Shown here one piece after another: positions 1 to 7,227 of a stretch of DNA of 19,045 nucleotides. A program made the position numbers and the translations under genes. How positions within the stretch are numbered: position 1 is the first letter of the stretch; each line of letters begins with the position of its first letter. Under the pieces are notes generated by a model. The model searched no databases. It saw nothing but the letters and a program-made list of their open reading frames with translations, and was not told the DNA's origin. Source of the DNA: Patescibacteria group bacterium (GTDB lineage Bacteria; Patescibacteriota; Gracilibacteria; UBA1369); assembly GCA_018825335.1 (NCBI GenBank), contig JAHJEW010000114.1, positions 1-19,045 of the forward strand. The letters are read 5' to 3'.

Positions 1-7
1 ACAGCAC

Positions 8-93
8 AAAAAACCCGTGAGCTGAACTGTCTTGAGGACTGAGGGTCAAAAACGAGTGACCAATCTCAATCCAAAGACAGCTCAGCTCACGGG
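8..93 (-). terminator. Long-stem intrinsic terminator, leftward
   Basis: Bases 74-93 pair with 14-33 over 20 positions, 19 Watson-Crick plus one G.U when transcribed leftward. The stem ends in CCCGTGAG/CTCACGGG and is followed directly by six T on the minus strand (13-8). The 40-nt loop holds a nested hairpin (40-48 with 57-68, a 9-bp stem with a 3-nt bulge). The long apical structure is unusual for a terminator. It would end a transcript coming from the 963-992 promoter. Confidence 0.6.
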
Positions 94-290
94 CTTCATG
101 CGAAAAGTTATTTCAAGTCCCCTCCAAGCTCCAGGAAGGCAAAGTACAACGTTGGGCGCCCCAAAAAGTATTGGTTTCCAGAGCAGTTTCTTCTCTTACA
201 TCATTACTAATGTAAGGCGGAACATCTCTCATAATCTGATTCATAATGTCTGAAGCAAGCTTCAAGACATCACAATCAGGCTATGAAGCC

Positions 291-519
291 TAACCTGAAC
301 CTTCTACAGTCCGGCCTACGAGACCACCGAACGAAAAGGAAAAGTACGTCAGAAACCTGGTGGACTTCTGAACGCAGATGCACTCGTCACTTCAAGAAGC
401 TTAGAGAGGGAGCTACCAATGAAATTAATGAGGAGGTGGGTCTTCATTAAAATCATCAGCAGCTCTCTCCCTATCTTCCAAAAATGGTACGGAGTGCCGG
501 GAGGGGACTTTTTTTCAAA
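291..519 (-). repeat. Structured repeat unit A
   Basis: Unit A is a diverged copy of unit B (716-936). Shared blocks occur in the same order and at similar spacing (plus strand): TAACC at 291, GAACG at 329, AAGCTT at 397, CAGCTctCTCCCTATCTTCC at 460-479, and CTTTTTTTCAAA at 508-519. The segment around 401-413 can pair with 461-473 through most of 13 positions. Stem sequences are kept while the loop between them differs in sequence and length, which is the pattern of an RNA element rather than a protein gene. Confidence 0.5.
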
Positions 520-715
520 GGACTTTTCAGTCCGCCTTAAGCAGGGATTGAATATCGATACCAACACTATGATTAGAATTGGAACAGATTAGAGACCTCA
601 AGCAAAAGCTTAAAGAATGAAATCTAAATTTTCCGTCTAAAAAAGTTTGAACGGCTCAATGCAAGCATTAAACCAAACAAAACTCTTCAAAGGCGAAAAA
701 TAACATCGATCATAT

Positions 716-936
716 TAACCGGATTCTTGACTTACAAGCCCCATCAAGAACGGAAAACAAGAAAAAGTAGAAAATCTGAGGAGATTTTTTACTTCCTACT
801 CAATCCCGAAAGCTTAAGGAGGAAGCTGCCTGAAAGCAAAATTGTGAAAGTTTTTAAGGCTCGCAACAATTAAGTTTTCTGACAGCTTTCTCCCTATCTT
901 CCGGGGCGGCGTAAAAGCCTTTATCTTTTTTTCAAA
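716..936 (-). repeat. Structured repeat unit B
   Basis: This is the second copy of the unit: TAACC at 716, GAACG at 748, AAGCTT at 810, CAGCTttCTCCCTATCTTCC at 883-902, and CTTTTTTTCAAA at 925-936. The 5' stem strand (814-826) pairs with 884-896. Relative to unit A, one stem pair changes from G-C to A-T on both sides, a compensatory change. The mismatch position in the stem also differs between the copies. Confidence 0.5.
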
Positions 937-962
937 CATCAAATTATTCTGCGTATCATGTA

Positions 963-992
963 ATAATATCATAATATTTATTTACCTGTCAA
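963..992 (-). promoter_or_regulatory. Leftward sigma70-type promoter of the ncRNA region
   Basis: Read leftward, TTGACA (992-987) is followed by an 18-bp spacer and TATTAT (968-963), five of six matches to TATAAT. The start would be near 956. It points into the hairpin-rich, protein-free region. Confidence 0.45.
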
Positions 993-1002
993 GGGTAAAT
1001 AA
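978..1002. promoter_or_regulatory. Perfect 9-bp inverted repeat over the -35 box
   Basis: TTATTTACC (978-986) and GGTAAATAA (994-1002) are exact inverted repeats around a 7-nt centre. The -35 hexamer TTGACA of the leftward promoter sits in the centre. Such an arrangement fits a repressor operator. It could also be part of a hairpin ending the upstream gene, although no T-run follows directly. Confidence 0.4.
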
Positions 1003-1010
1003 GAGAAAAG

Positions 1011-1040
1011 AATCAGGCTGCTTGAAAAAGCCGCTTGATT
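1011..1040 (-). terminator. Probable terminator of the EgtD-like gene
   Basis: AATCA/TGATT outer pairs and GGC/GCC inner pairs form a bulged hairpin about 50 nt past the stop codon of the 322-aa gene. On the minus strand a T-rich stretch (CTTTTCTCTTATTT) follows. The stem is short and bulged, so this is tentative. Confidence 0.4.
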
Positions 1041-1092
1041 TTGCCCAACGAAAGTGATTACCCGTGTATGTAAATCCCTGAAAAAAGATTTT

Positions 1093-2061
1093 TTATTTCA
1101 ACTTTGCCAAAGCCAACAGGTATTTTTGTCCAGGGGAAAAGAAATATCTGACGATCTCAAATCCATTATTATTCAAGAGGAAAGTCATGTTCTTTTTATC
1201 GTATTTGTAGGAATAATATGTCAGTATCCTTTCGCCGGTTTTAAAATTTATTTCACGGTTAAGATATTTGATCGTCTTGTCTTTTTTAAAAGTAAAAAAG
1301 TACTCAATAGTATTAAACTGTGGATATAATTTATTTCTCCCAAATTCTATCTCGATAACTCCATCCGTTCTTTTCAGCCCGCTTCTCATAATTGCGCCGA
1401 ATGACAATTTCTGGAGGACCTTTGTATTATATGCGCTCAGAATATCTCCTATATCCAGAATTTTTCCTTTTTCCAGAATTTGCACCGCAAATAAAAGATA
1501 ATCGTTTTTATCCATGCTTCTCCGAATAAAATTCAAAGTAGTTATTTGATCGAGGTTTCCAAGGGTATTGCCCAGGATGCTGATCAAATTACCGCTTTTG
1601 GTTTGTTTTCTTATTTTTGGCGCCAATTTTTCCAGATGCTCAAAATCGCCTATGTAAGCGGTTTTTTCCCCGGGAACTTCCTGTAAGGTTTTTAGCCCGG
1701 CCTTAACCATGTGTAAGCTGACATCAATGGCAAAATATCGCATGGGGCGATTTTTCAAAAAGGCATTCATGATCATTTTGTCTTTTTCACCGTTGCCAAT
1801 GCCAAGACTTACCAGGTTTTTAACCTTGGGATTAACCAATTTAACTATTTCCGGAAGGTCGGTAGAGAGAAGATCAATTTCAAGCTGCCAGTTAATGTAC
1901 TGGGGATCTTTGCAAACATCCAGCCAGTTTTGCGTTTCTTTATTACCCCAGTACTGGAATTTTGTGGGAATATTTCGATGGCATAAAGAAATCATGAATT
2001 CTTCATTGTCTTTTCTGTTAGTATCCAGAATTTTAATTTTTGGCTTGAGTGTCTTTGGCAT
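1093..2061 (-). CDS. EgtD-like SAM-dependent methyltransferase, 322 aa
   Basis: The protein matches the Methyltransf_33 (EgtD, histidine N-alpha-methyltransferase) fold and is about the usual single-domain length. Seen in order: a glycine-rich SAM motif LVSLGIGNG (83-91), an acidic ribose-binding position in YFAIDVS (D113), GDFEHLEKL after it, and the family signature LGNTLGN (163-169). The C-terminal substrate-cap region has YYSYK around 282-286. In mycobacterial EgtD a Glu-x-Ser in this place helps bind histidine. Here the Ser is kept but the Glu is Tyr, so another amine substrate is likely. The start lies 20 bp after the RSH stop codon, so the two are probably co-transcribed. No Shine-Dalgarno sequence precedes the ATG. 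Family confidence is high; substrate is unknown. Confidence 0.85.
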   Translation of the reverse strand: MPKTLKPKIKILDTNRKDNEEFMISLCHRNIPTKFQYWGNKETQNWLDVCKDPQYINWQLEIDLLSTDLPEIVKLVNPKVKNLVSLGIGNGEKDKMIMNAFLKNRPMRYFAIDVSLHMVKAGLKTLQEVPGEKTAYIGDFEHLEKLAPKIRKQTKSGNLISILGNTLGNLDQITTLNFIRRSMDKNDYLLFAVQILEKGKILDIGDILSAYNTKVLQKLSFGAIMRSGLKRTDGVIEIEFGRNKLYPQFNTIEYFFTFKKDKTIKYLNREINFKTGERILTYYSYKYDKKNMTFLLNNNGFEIVRYFFSPGQKYLLALAKLK

Positions 2062-2081
2062 TTGGTAATTTATTAAAAAAT

Positions 2082-4016
2082 TTATTTTTTATGGACATCA
2101 ATAATGTTATTAATTTGTCCCAGAGCGGTAAATACATCCATTAATTGATTTAATTCTTTAATTTCAAGAATCATTTCCATTGAGCCGATTTTCGATTTGT
2201 GTGCCGGCGCCTGAACGGAAACCTTGGCAATATTTACATTGAAACGCGATACGGTAGCGGCTATATCTCTGAAAAGCCCCATCCGGTCTTTGAAATTAAC
2301 CATAATTTTTACCGAGTATAAGGCGCGAGCGGACTTTTTACGCTGTAAAGAATTTTTATCACTAAGCACTTCTTCCTCTGAAAAAATGGTATTTATCACT
2401 TCCCGTGGCAGAATTTCTCCACGGCCGATCAATATCAGCAGTTTCTTCAAATCATTGGCTTTAAATTTATCCAGAGCATATCTGATTTTTGTCTCGGGGA
2501 TTTTTGAAAGCCTGGTTTCCTGATAATGCATCAGTTCATTTTCAAGTAACTTTTTACCGAACTTATAACATTTGTCTGAACTTTCTTTTTTATAAAAAGT
2601 TTTAATTTTTTGTTTTGCATCGGCTGTTTTAACCACTTTAAGCCATTCCAGATGAGGACATGGTGTTTTCGCGGTGATAATATTTATCGTATCGCCCGTC
2701 TTTAATTGCGTCTCAACCGGCACCGAAACACCGTCAATTTCGGCTTTTATGGCTTTATGTCCGATATCCGGATTAACAGCATAAGCAAAATCTAAAACCG
2801 TTGCTCCTTCCGGAAGGCCGATTATTTTTCCCTTTGGCGTAAAAGTGAAAATACTGTTTTTAAAGACATCCATTTTAAGATTATCAAGAAAATTTTGATC
2901 GGACGGCAATTCATTTCCAATTTCCAATACTTTTTGCAGCCATTTCGTCTTTTCTTTAATAATGCGTGATGCTTTCCGTGGATTTTTTACGGAGACTTTA
3001 TAAATGTTGGATAACATGCCGAATTCATTAATCCTGTGCATCTGCGGAGTCATAATCTGAAATCCCGTTGGAACCCCGTTTACACCAAAAACCGCCGTAT
3101 GAAGACCGCGATAATTGTTTGCCTTGGGGACAACGATGTAATCTTTCATCTTATGGAATCTGGGTCTAAATAGACTGTGAAGAATCCCAAGGACGGTATA
3201 ACAGTCTTTCACTTTGGGTACGATAATATCAAAAGAAAGAGTCCTGAAAATTTCGCTTTTATTTTCGTTATCAGTGAATTTTTGATAATTGGAAAACAGG
3301 CTGTTCTTTTGCTCTATGATATTGGCGTGAAAATTGTTCTTTTCCAGGGCATTACCGACAATTTCAAAGGTTTTTCTTTCAACCTCTTTTACCTCTTCGC
3401 GGTATGCCTGATATTTATTTTTTATTTTATTGTATTGCACGGGGTATAAACATTCAAAACAAAGATCTTCAAGCTCATTTTTCAGGCTCCATATACCCAG
3501 AAGGTTTGCAATCGGTATGTATATATCCCTGGTCTCATTTGCAAACCTGATACGCCGTTTTGCCGGTAAGTTTTTTACGGTTAACATATTATGCAGACGA
3601 TCCGCCAGTTTTATCAAAATCACCCGCAAATCTTTTTCCCCCAGCCGGAAAAACTTTTTTAGCGATTCTATCTTGCGCGCCGCTTTATCGTAAGGATATT
3701 GCGCTTTACTCAGCTTGGTGACACCATCAACCAGTAAAGCGACGTTTTTTCCGAATCTTTTTTCAATGTCTTTATAAGTAAATTTCGTATCTTCCAAAAT
3801 ATCATGCAATAAAGCTGCAATTAAGGTTTCTTCATCAACATAAAAGTGTGTCAGTATCTCCGCAACGGAAACGGGATGAGATACAAAGGGCTCGCCGTTT
3901 TCACGTTTCTGGCCCGCATGGGCTTTTTTCGCGAAATCATAGGCATGAATTAATTTCCGTTCGTCCAAGGACGGTAAATAAGATCCGGCTTTTTTTATAA
4001 TTTGGGAAAATTTCAT
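2082..4016 (-). CDS. RelA/SpoT homologue, hydrolase-intact, synthetase-degenerate, 644 aa
   Basis: Domains in order: HD (p)ppGpp hydrolase (about 20-190), synthetase-like domain (about 225-340), TGS (387-448) and ACT (565-644). HD metal ligands are all present: H33, H47, H71-D72 and D139. The synthetase site is broken. Against the intact paralogue at 7305, the substrate-binding Arg and Lys of RxK become Q236 and N238, the catalytic Asp becomes R258, the Glu of EIQIRT becomes G318, and the following Arg becomes M322. Only the Tyr of the NGY motif survives (Y302). The protein should therefore hydrolyse alarmone without making it. The zinc-finger segment usual before the ACT domain seems to be missing. 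It sits between two EgtD-like genes, 92 bp after the first and 20 bp before the second. Confidence 0.92.
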   Translation of the reverse strand: MKFSQIIKKAGSYLPSLDERKLIHAYDFAKKAHAGQKRENGEPFVSHPVSVAEILTHFYVDEETLIAALLHDILEDTKFTYKDIEKRFGKNVALLVDGVTKLSKAQYPYDKAARKIESLKKFFRLGEKDLRVILIKLADRLHNMLTVKNLPAKRRIRFANETRDIYIPIANLLGIWSLKNELEDLCFECLYPVQYNKIKNKYQAYREEVKEVERKTFEIVGNALEKNNFHANIIEQKNSLFSNYQKFTDNENKSEIFRTLSFDIIVPKVKDCYTVLGILHSLFRPRFHKMKDYIVVPKANNYRGLHTAVFGVNGVPTGFQIMTPQMHRINEFGMLSNIYKVSVKNPRKASRIIKEKTKWLQKVLEIGNELPSDQNFLDNLKMDVFKNSIFTFTPKGKIIGLPEGATVLDFAYAVNPDIGHKAIKAEIDGVSVPVETQLKTGDTINIITAKTPCPHLEWLKVVKTADAKQKIKTFYKKESSDKCYKFGKKLLENELMHYQETRLSKIPETKIRYALDKFKANDLKKLLILIGRGEILPREVINTIFSEEEVLSDKNSLQRKKSARALYSVKIMVNFKDRMGLFRDIAATVSRFNVNIAKVSVQAPAHKSKIGSMEMILEIKELNQLMDVFTALGQINNIIDVHKK

Positions 4017-4030
4017 TGCCTACGGGTAAA

Positions 4031-4059
4031 AGTGTATTGCACAACAGGGATATTGGCAA
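4031..4059 (-). promoter_or_regulatory. Possible internal promoter of the RSH gene
   Basis: Within the 92-bp gap upstream of the 4016 start, TTGCCA (4059-4054), a 17-bp spacer and TACACT (4036-4031) read leftward. The start would be only about 8 nt before the ATG. It may let hydrolase and methyltransferase be expressed without the 565-aa gene. Confidence 0.3.
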
Positions 4060-4108
4060 TTGAATATATTGGTAAGAACAGCGGATCGGATACAAAAAAA
4101 GTATGCTT

Positions 4109-5806
4109 CTATTGTTTTTCCAGAACGAAACATCCGAAATCGCCGGCATCATTTTGAATATTACTCTTAATAACGAAACCACTTCTCGTGGCTTCCCTTT
4201 CAAACTGTTCAATTTCTATTTTTCTTGATAAATAAAGTCTGATCTGGTCTCCCGCCCCAAATTTCCCTGCGCCATAATCAACGCCTTCTGTAAATTTATA
4301 AGTAAATTCAATTGCGCTTCTTGCTTCATTCCATGTGACCTCTACATTATCCGGTGAAACCAGCCTCAAAAAGCCGGCCCTGTAAAGTGGATTTAATACC
4401 CATTCTTTCCATTGATGGATTCGATATCTGGCGACAATCTCATTGATTCGTGATTCTCTTGCGGGATCCTGCCTTGAGGGAACTATATCGCTTGTAATCA
4501 CCAAAACATCGCCCTTTCTCATACCTTTCGTGAATACGCTCCATGCGTCGTCAAAATTCCCAAAAGTATTACCGAAAGATACCCTTAAAAATTTAGGGTT
4601 ACCGGTCGAACGCATACGAATACCATCGGTTATTTCAAAAGCTTTTTCAAACAATGCAACATACCCCCTATACTTTATGTTTTTTTCTGTTTCTGTACGA
4701 ATAGTTTTCATGCCTTCCAGGGCATGTAAATGGAATTTTGAACCGACATCAATGCCATGTACCCTCATCTCTCTATTTTGATTGCCTTCTAAAAGCTCTT
4801 TAATGAACAATGTTTCTTTTTTTGCATCACCAACGCCAAATATTATGGCATGATCCACCTGCCCTGCTTCTTCGGCAATTTTTCTGGCATGCTTTGAAAG
4901 AAACTCTTGTTCTCTTCCGGTTAAATCATATGATGGCGCGTTACAAAGTCTCAGCCATCCGGACTGGGCCTGTTCACCCACGTAACATTGGGATGATGAT
5001 ATATGTACGGGGGCCGCCATTTGTAGTTCTTTCTTCAGATCTGCGTCCATAACAGCCGTAGTTGCCGTTGCATCAATTTGCAGATCCGCGCCGGAAAACA
5101 GGCTTTTTTCATTCTCTACGGCACCCGCTATATCTTTTAAATCTCCTTCATCAATCATTCTTTGTACATGTTCAATAATCCATCTTTCGAAAATAGGTTC
5201 AAATTCTTCTTTAAGTCCGTGAAATGTCTCGTTCGGGATTTTACGTCCATAAGTTCCCCTTCTTAGCCTTTCAAATCCTTTTTGTCTTTCTGCGATACGC
5301 TCATTTTCAGGTTTCAGGAAATCACTGGATCTTTTATACGGAAAGACCGAAATAATAATTTTCGGTTTATTACCTGGTCCTGTTCTATAATATGAAAAAT
5401 CAAGGTGTAAAAGTTTCCATCCCAGATCTTTATCTTTTTTCCCGTCTTCATCTTTTTTTTCATCTTCGGGATTCTTGATGTTTGTTTTACACATCGGAAT
5501 CGGCGCTAACATTTTGCCGCATACAAATAAGGCTCCTTTTGGAATATCTTCAGGAATTTCCTTGAAACGGTTATCAGGCGGAACATCCGGTACCACTCCA
5601 ATCTCTGTAATCTCTATTCTTGCCATCGACCTAACCTTTGAGGAGAAGATTATTGCTTCCAAAGCCATCCTCGCGCGTTTTGATATAACATCGAGTGGTA
5701 AATATGTTGCGGCATCCCGTCTTACATCTGTCACATCTTCGGATGTTAAATCCAATTCTATGTCAGTCTTGCGGCTTTCCTCATCATTTGAGAGATTATT
5801 AGACAT
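4109..5806 (-). CDS. Two-part protein: novel N-terminal region plus EgtD-like methyltransferase, 565 aa
   Basis: The C-terminal half (about 280-565) has EgtD-family landmarks: AIIFGVGDAKKETLF as SAM loop (320-334), an acidic ribose position in HGIDVGS (D353), the signature FGNTFGNF (411-418), and a YLSRK segment (525-529) matching YYSYK of the 322-aa protein. The shared Y-x-S-x-K pattern, in place of the Glu-x-Ser of true EgtD, suggests the two enzymes act on related substrates. The N-terminal 260 residues are unrecognised. They contain a charged Lys/Asp/Glu-rich linker (110-128) and a helical stretch with FERWIIEHVQRMIDEG (206-221). There is no signal peptide or membrane helix. It is the first gene of the leftward operon, expressed from a promoter that abuts the IS element. 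Confidence 0.75.
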   Translation of the reverse strand: MSNNLSNDEESRKTDIELDLTSEDVTDVRRDAATYLPLDVISKRARMALEAIIFSSKVRSMARIEITEIGVVPDVPPDNRFKEIPEDIPKGALFVCGKMLAPIPMCKTNIKNPEDEKKDEDGKKDKDLGWKLLHLDFSYYRTGPGNKPKIIISVFPYKRSSDFLKPENERIAERQKGFERLRRGTYGRKIPNETFHGLKEEFEPIFERWIIEHVQRMIDEGDLKDIAGAVENEKSLFSGADLQIDATATTAVMDADLKKELQMAAPVHISSSQCYVGEQAQSGWLRLCNAPSYDLTGREQEFLSKHARKIAEEAGQVDHAIIFGVGDAKKETLFIKELLEGNQNREMRVHGIDVGSKFHLHALEGMKTIRTETEKNIKYRGYVALFEKAFEITDGIRMRSTGNPKFLRVSFGNTFGNFDDAWSVFTKGMRKGDVLVITSDIVPSRQDPARESRINEIVARYRIHQWKEWVLNPLYRAGFLRLVSPDNVEVTWNEARSAIEFTYKFTEGVDYGAGKFGAGDQIRLYLSRKIEIEQFEREATRSGFVIKSNIQNDAGDFGCFVLEKQ

Positions 5807-5831
5807 ACATATTTTACGTTAAAAGGGGGCA

Positions 5832-5860
5832 ATTGTCTGCTTATTTCCGGAATATGTCAA
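5832..5860 (-). promoter_or_regulatory. IS-flank hybrid promoter for the leftward operon
   Basis: Read leftward: TTGACA (5860-5855), exact 17-bp spacer, GACAAT (5837-5832, four of six). The start would be near 5825, giving a leader of about 20 nt before the ATG at 5806. The first five bases of the -35 box are the outermost bases of the IS element; the sixth is host DNA. Confidence 0.5.
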
Positions 5861-5890
5861 GTTATTTTTTCTAAATAGACCCCAGTTTTT
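5856..5890 (+). repeat. Left terminal inverted repeat of the IS
   Basis: It begins GTCAAGTT, then 13 less conserved bases, then AGACCCCAGTTTTT. The same blocks occur inverted at identical spacing at the right end. The transposase frame (shifted tail) stops inside it, at 5871-5873. Confidence 0.7.
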
Positions 5891-5989
5891 TCAAGGCCTG
5901 TATAATGGCTTTTGTTAAATGTTTTTTAGCTACCCTGTTAATTTGCCGAGTTGGCGATTTGAGAAGATATTTAACTTGTTTGGTGGCTT

Positions 5990-7102
5990 CTAAAGCCTGA
6001 AAAGCAGTGGTTTCAGGGATTTTTGCATGAATGAGATGAATGAATCCAGATTGAACCCTAAAGTTTTCAGCTTCATGAATTTTTTGTAGTGCATTAAGAC
6101 CCCAATAATGAGTGCATTTGTTGATTGCTGAATCTTCAAAAACATCATCGTTGAGACCAAAACGGCCAGTTGAATGAGTGCCACCAGATTGACGAATTTT
6201 TGCCATTTTAAGACACGGATACTTTCCAAATCGAACTTTTCTTTCACCCGTTTAAAAATATTTTCAACGCCCCAACGCTGCAGATACATATTCAAAATCT
6301 GATTTTTTGAATAGCGGAATTTTAGGCTATGAAGAAGGCGAATCAGCTCTTTGCCTTCTAAATGATTGCTTATGATGAGGGTATATTCACAACTCAAATC
6401 AACGTGGTCATTATTTTTTCTCATCAAATAAACGGCATATTTTCCCGCCTGCAGATTTTTCACCTGAATTTTGACCCCGGTTTTCTTGAGGACAACCTGC
6501 CGATTTGATTTAAGTCTTGCGATAAAATCCGCTTTCAAATCCTGACGAAGAAATTTGAAATAATGCTTGTGATCGTTGCCGCGATCGATGACCCAAATCC
6601 CTTTTTTGCCGAGTTTTTCCGAAATTTCCGTGACGATTTTTCTGCGAACCTGATTGAGGGTGAACCGGTCACTATCGTGAACCTGAAATTTCGTTAAAAT
6701 ACCGTTAATTCCGACACCATGAAGCGAAAACCCCGTGGTTGTTTTTCTTTTGCTTCCATCCCAAACCCGCGAAAGTTTTTCGATTTTCCTGGCCGATTCT
6801 TTGGCGATGTCGGTTAAATCGTACGCAATAATAGTTCTTTTTCTGATCTGTTTTTGAGCTTGTTTCAGGGCTAATTCTTCAACTTTTTCCTGAATTTGAA
6901 CATTTCCAAGATGATACGAATATTTTTCCGCCTGCTTTTTTGCTGGTTTTGTGGAGTCCTGGGCAATGTGCCTTAAAATAGGTTCTCCAGCCGTGAAAAG
7001 GCCTCGCACGATCTCGCTTAAAGCCTTTTGTTGAGGTCTCGTGAGGCCTTTCAAAACGCATCTGCTATTGTTTTTGATCGAATCCTGAATATATTTATAC
7101 AT
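5990..7102 (-). CDS. IS4-like DDE transposase, frameshifted near its C-terminus
   Basis: DDE catalytic residues are D95 (IIAYDLTD), D173 (WVIDRGND) and E280. The E lies in YLQRWGVENIFKRVK (273-287), the Y-(2)-R-(3)-E-(6)-K signature of IS4-family enzymes. The frame stops at 5990. The -1 frame continues without a stop from about 6000 to 5871 with about 42 residues (SPTRQINRVAKKHLTKAI and beyond) that look like a genuine transposase tail. A full protein would be about 410 aa. The switch lies at CTGCTTTTCAGG, which has a T4 run but not a canonical X_XXY_YYZ slip site, so a disabling one-base change seems likelier than programmed frameshifting. The start codon is masked by a hairpin (7103-7159). 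Confidence 0.85.
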   Translation of the reverse strand: MYKYIQDSIKNNSRCVLKGLTRPQQKALSEIVRGLFTAGEPILRHIAQDSTKPAKKQAEKYSYHLGNVQIQEKVEELALKQAQKQIRKRTIIAYDLTDIAKESARKIEKLSRVWDGSKRKTTTGFSLHGVGINGILTKFQVHDSDRFTLNQVRRKIVTEISEKLGKKGIWVIDRGNDHKHYFKFLRQDLKADFIARLKSNRQVVLKKTGVKIQVKNLQAGKYAVYLMRKNNDHVDLSCEYTLIISNHLEGKELIRLLHSLKFRYSKNQILNMYLQRWGVENIFKRVKEKFDLESIRVLKWQKFVNLVALIQLAVLVSTMMFLKIQQSTNALIIGVLMHYKKFMKLKTLGFNLDSFISFMQKSLKPLLFRL

Positions 7103-7159
7103 GCCAAAAAAGGGTTATTGAATTTGGTTAAGCGTCAATATTCAAACACCCTTTTTGGC
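7103..7159 (-). promoter_or_regulatory. Hairpin masking the transposase start
   Basis: GCCAAAAAAGGG (7103-7114) is inverted as CCCTTTTTGGC (7149-7159) with one bulged base. In mRNA the 3' arm ends directly before the ATG at 7102. In IS10 and IS50 a similar hairpin in read-through transcripts blocks transposase translation; the same role is inferred here. Confidence 0.5.
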
Positions 7160-7192
7160 CTTATTTCAAATCACTTCTCAAAAACCACCCGG

Positions 7193-7227
7193 AAAAACTG
7201 GGGTCTTTTTAGTCCAATCAACTTGAC
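7193..7227 (-). repeat. Right terminal inverted repeat of the IS
   Basis: Inverted copy of 5856-5890: outer AACTTGAC (7220-7227) and inner AAAAACTGGGGTCT. Outward it ends in TTGAC, part of a -35 box for the rightward genes. Confidence 0.7.

Larger units (their letters stand above)
8..957 (-). ncRNA. Candidate ~950-nt structured non-coding RNA
   Basis: No open frame in this stretch looks like a protein, and short frames on both strands lack recognisable motifs. A leftward promoter (TTGACA, 18-bp spacer, TATTAT at 963-992) and a leftward intrinsic terminator (stem 74-93/14-33 followed by six U) bracket it. Inside are many hairpins: 246-256 with 259-270 (11 bp, one bulge), 195-201 with 210-216 (7 bp, perfect), 278-282 with 287-291, and the long stems of repeat units A and B. 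The one imperfect pair of the terminator stem is G.U when read leftward but A.C when read rightward, which favours this strand. It lies downstream of the EgtD-like gene but behind that gene's own terminator-like hairpin, so it looks like a separate transcript. I do not recognise it as rnpB, tmRNA, SRP RNA or 6S RNA. Its function is unknown, and the limits are inferred from the promoter and terminator. Confidence 0.4.
5856..7227 (-). mobile_element. IS4-like insertion sequence
   Basis: The element has one transposase gene between imperfect 35-bp terminal inverted repeats (29 of 35 positions match). Its ends fall between the two divergent RSH operons. The flanks (TCCGGAATAT on the left, TAAACTATAA on the right) show no convincing target duplication, so the insertion may be old or the exact ends slightly different. 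The YREK signature of the transposase places it in or near the IS4 family. The transposase tail is frame-shifted, so the copy may be inactive. Confidence 0.75.

Noticed and set aside
32..253. A 73-codon plus-strand frame in the non-coding region
   Set aside because: No recognisable domain, and it runs through both arms of the terminator stem and two further hairpins.
429..465. A CTGATGA core on the minus strand of unit A, like a hammerhead ribozyme
   Set aside because: The GAAA partner core and the three stems are missing, and unit B lacks the motif.
349..567. A 72-codon minus-strand frame over repeat unit A
   Set aside because: The equivalent frame in unit B is broken by a stop, and conservation follows paired stems with variable loops, not codons.
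5856..7227. Target-site duplication of the IS
   Set aside because: The ten bases outside each end do not match; the short CTAAA shared nearby is too weak.
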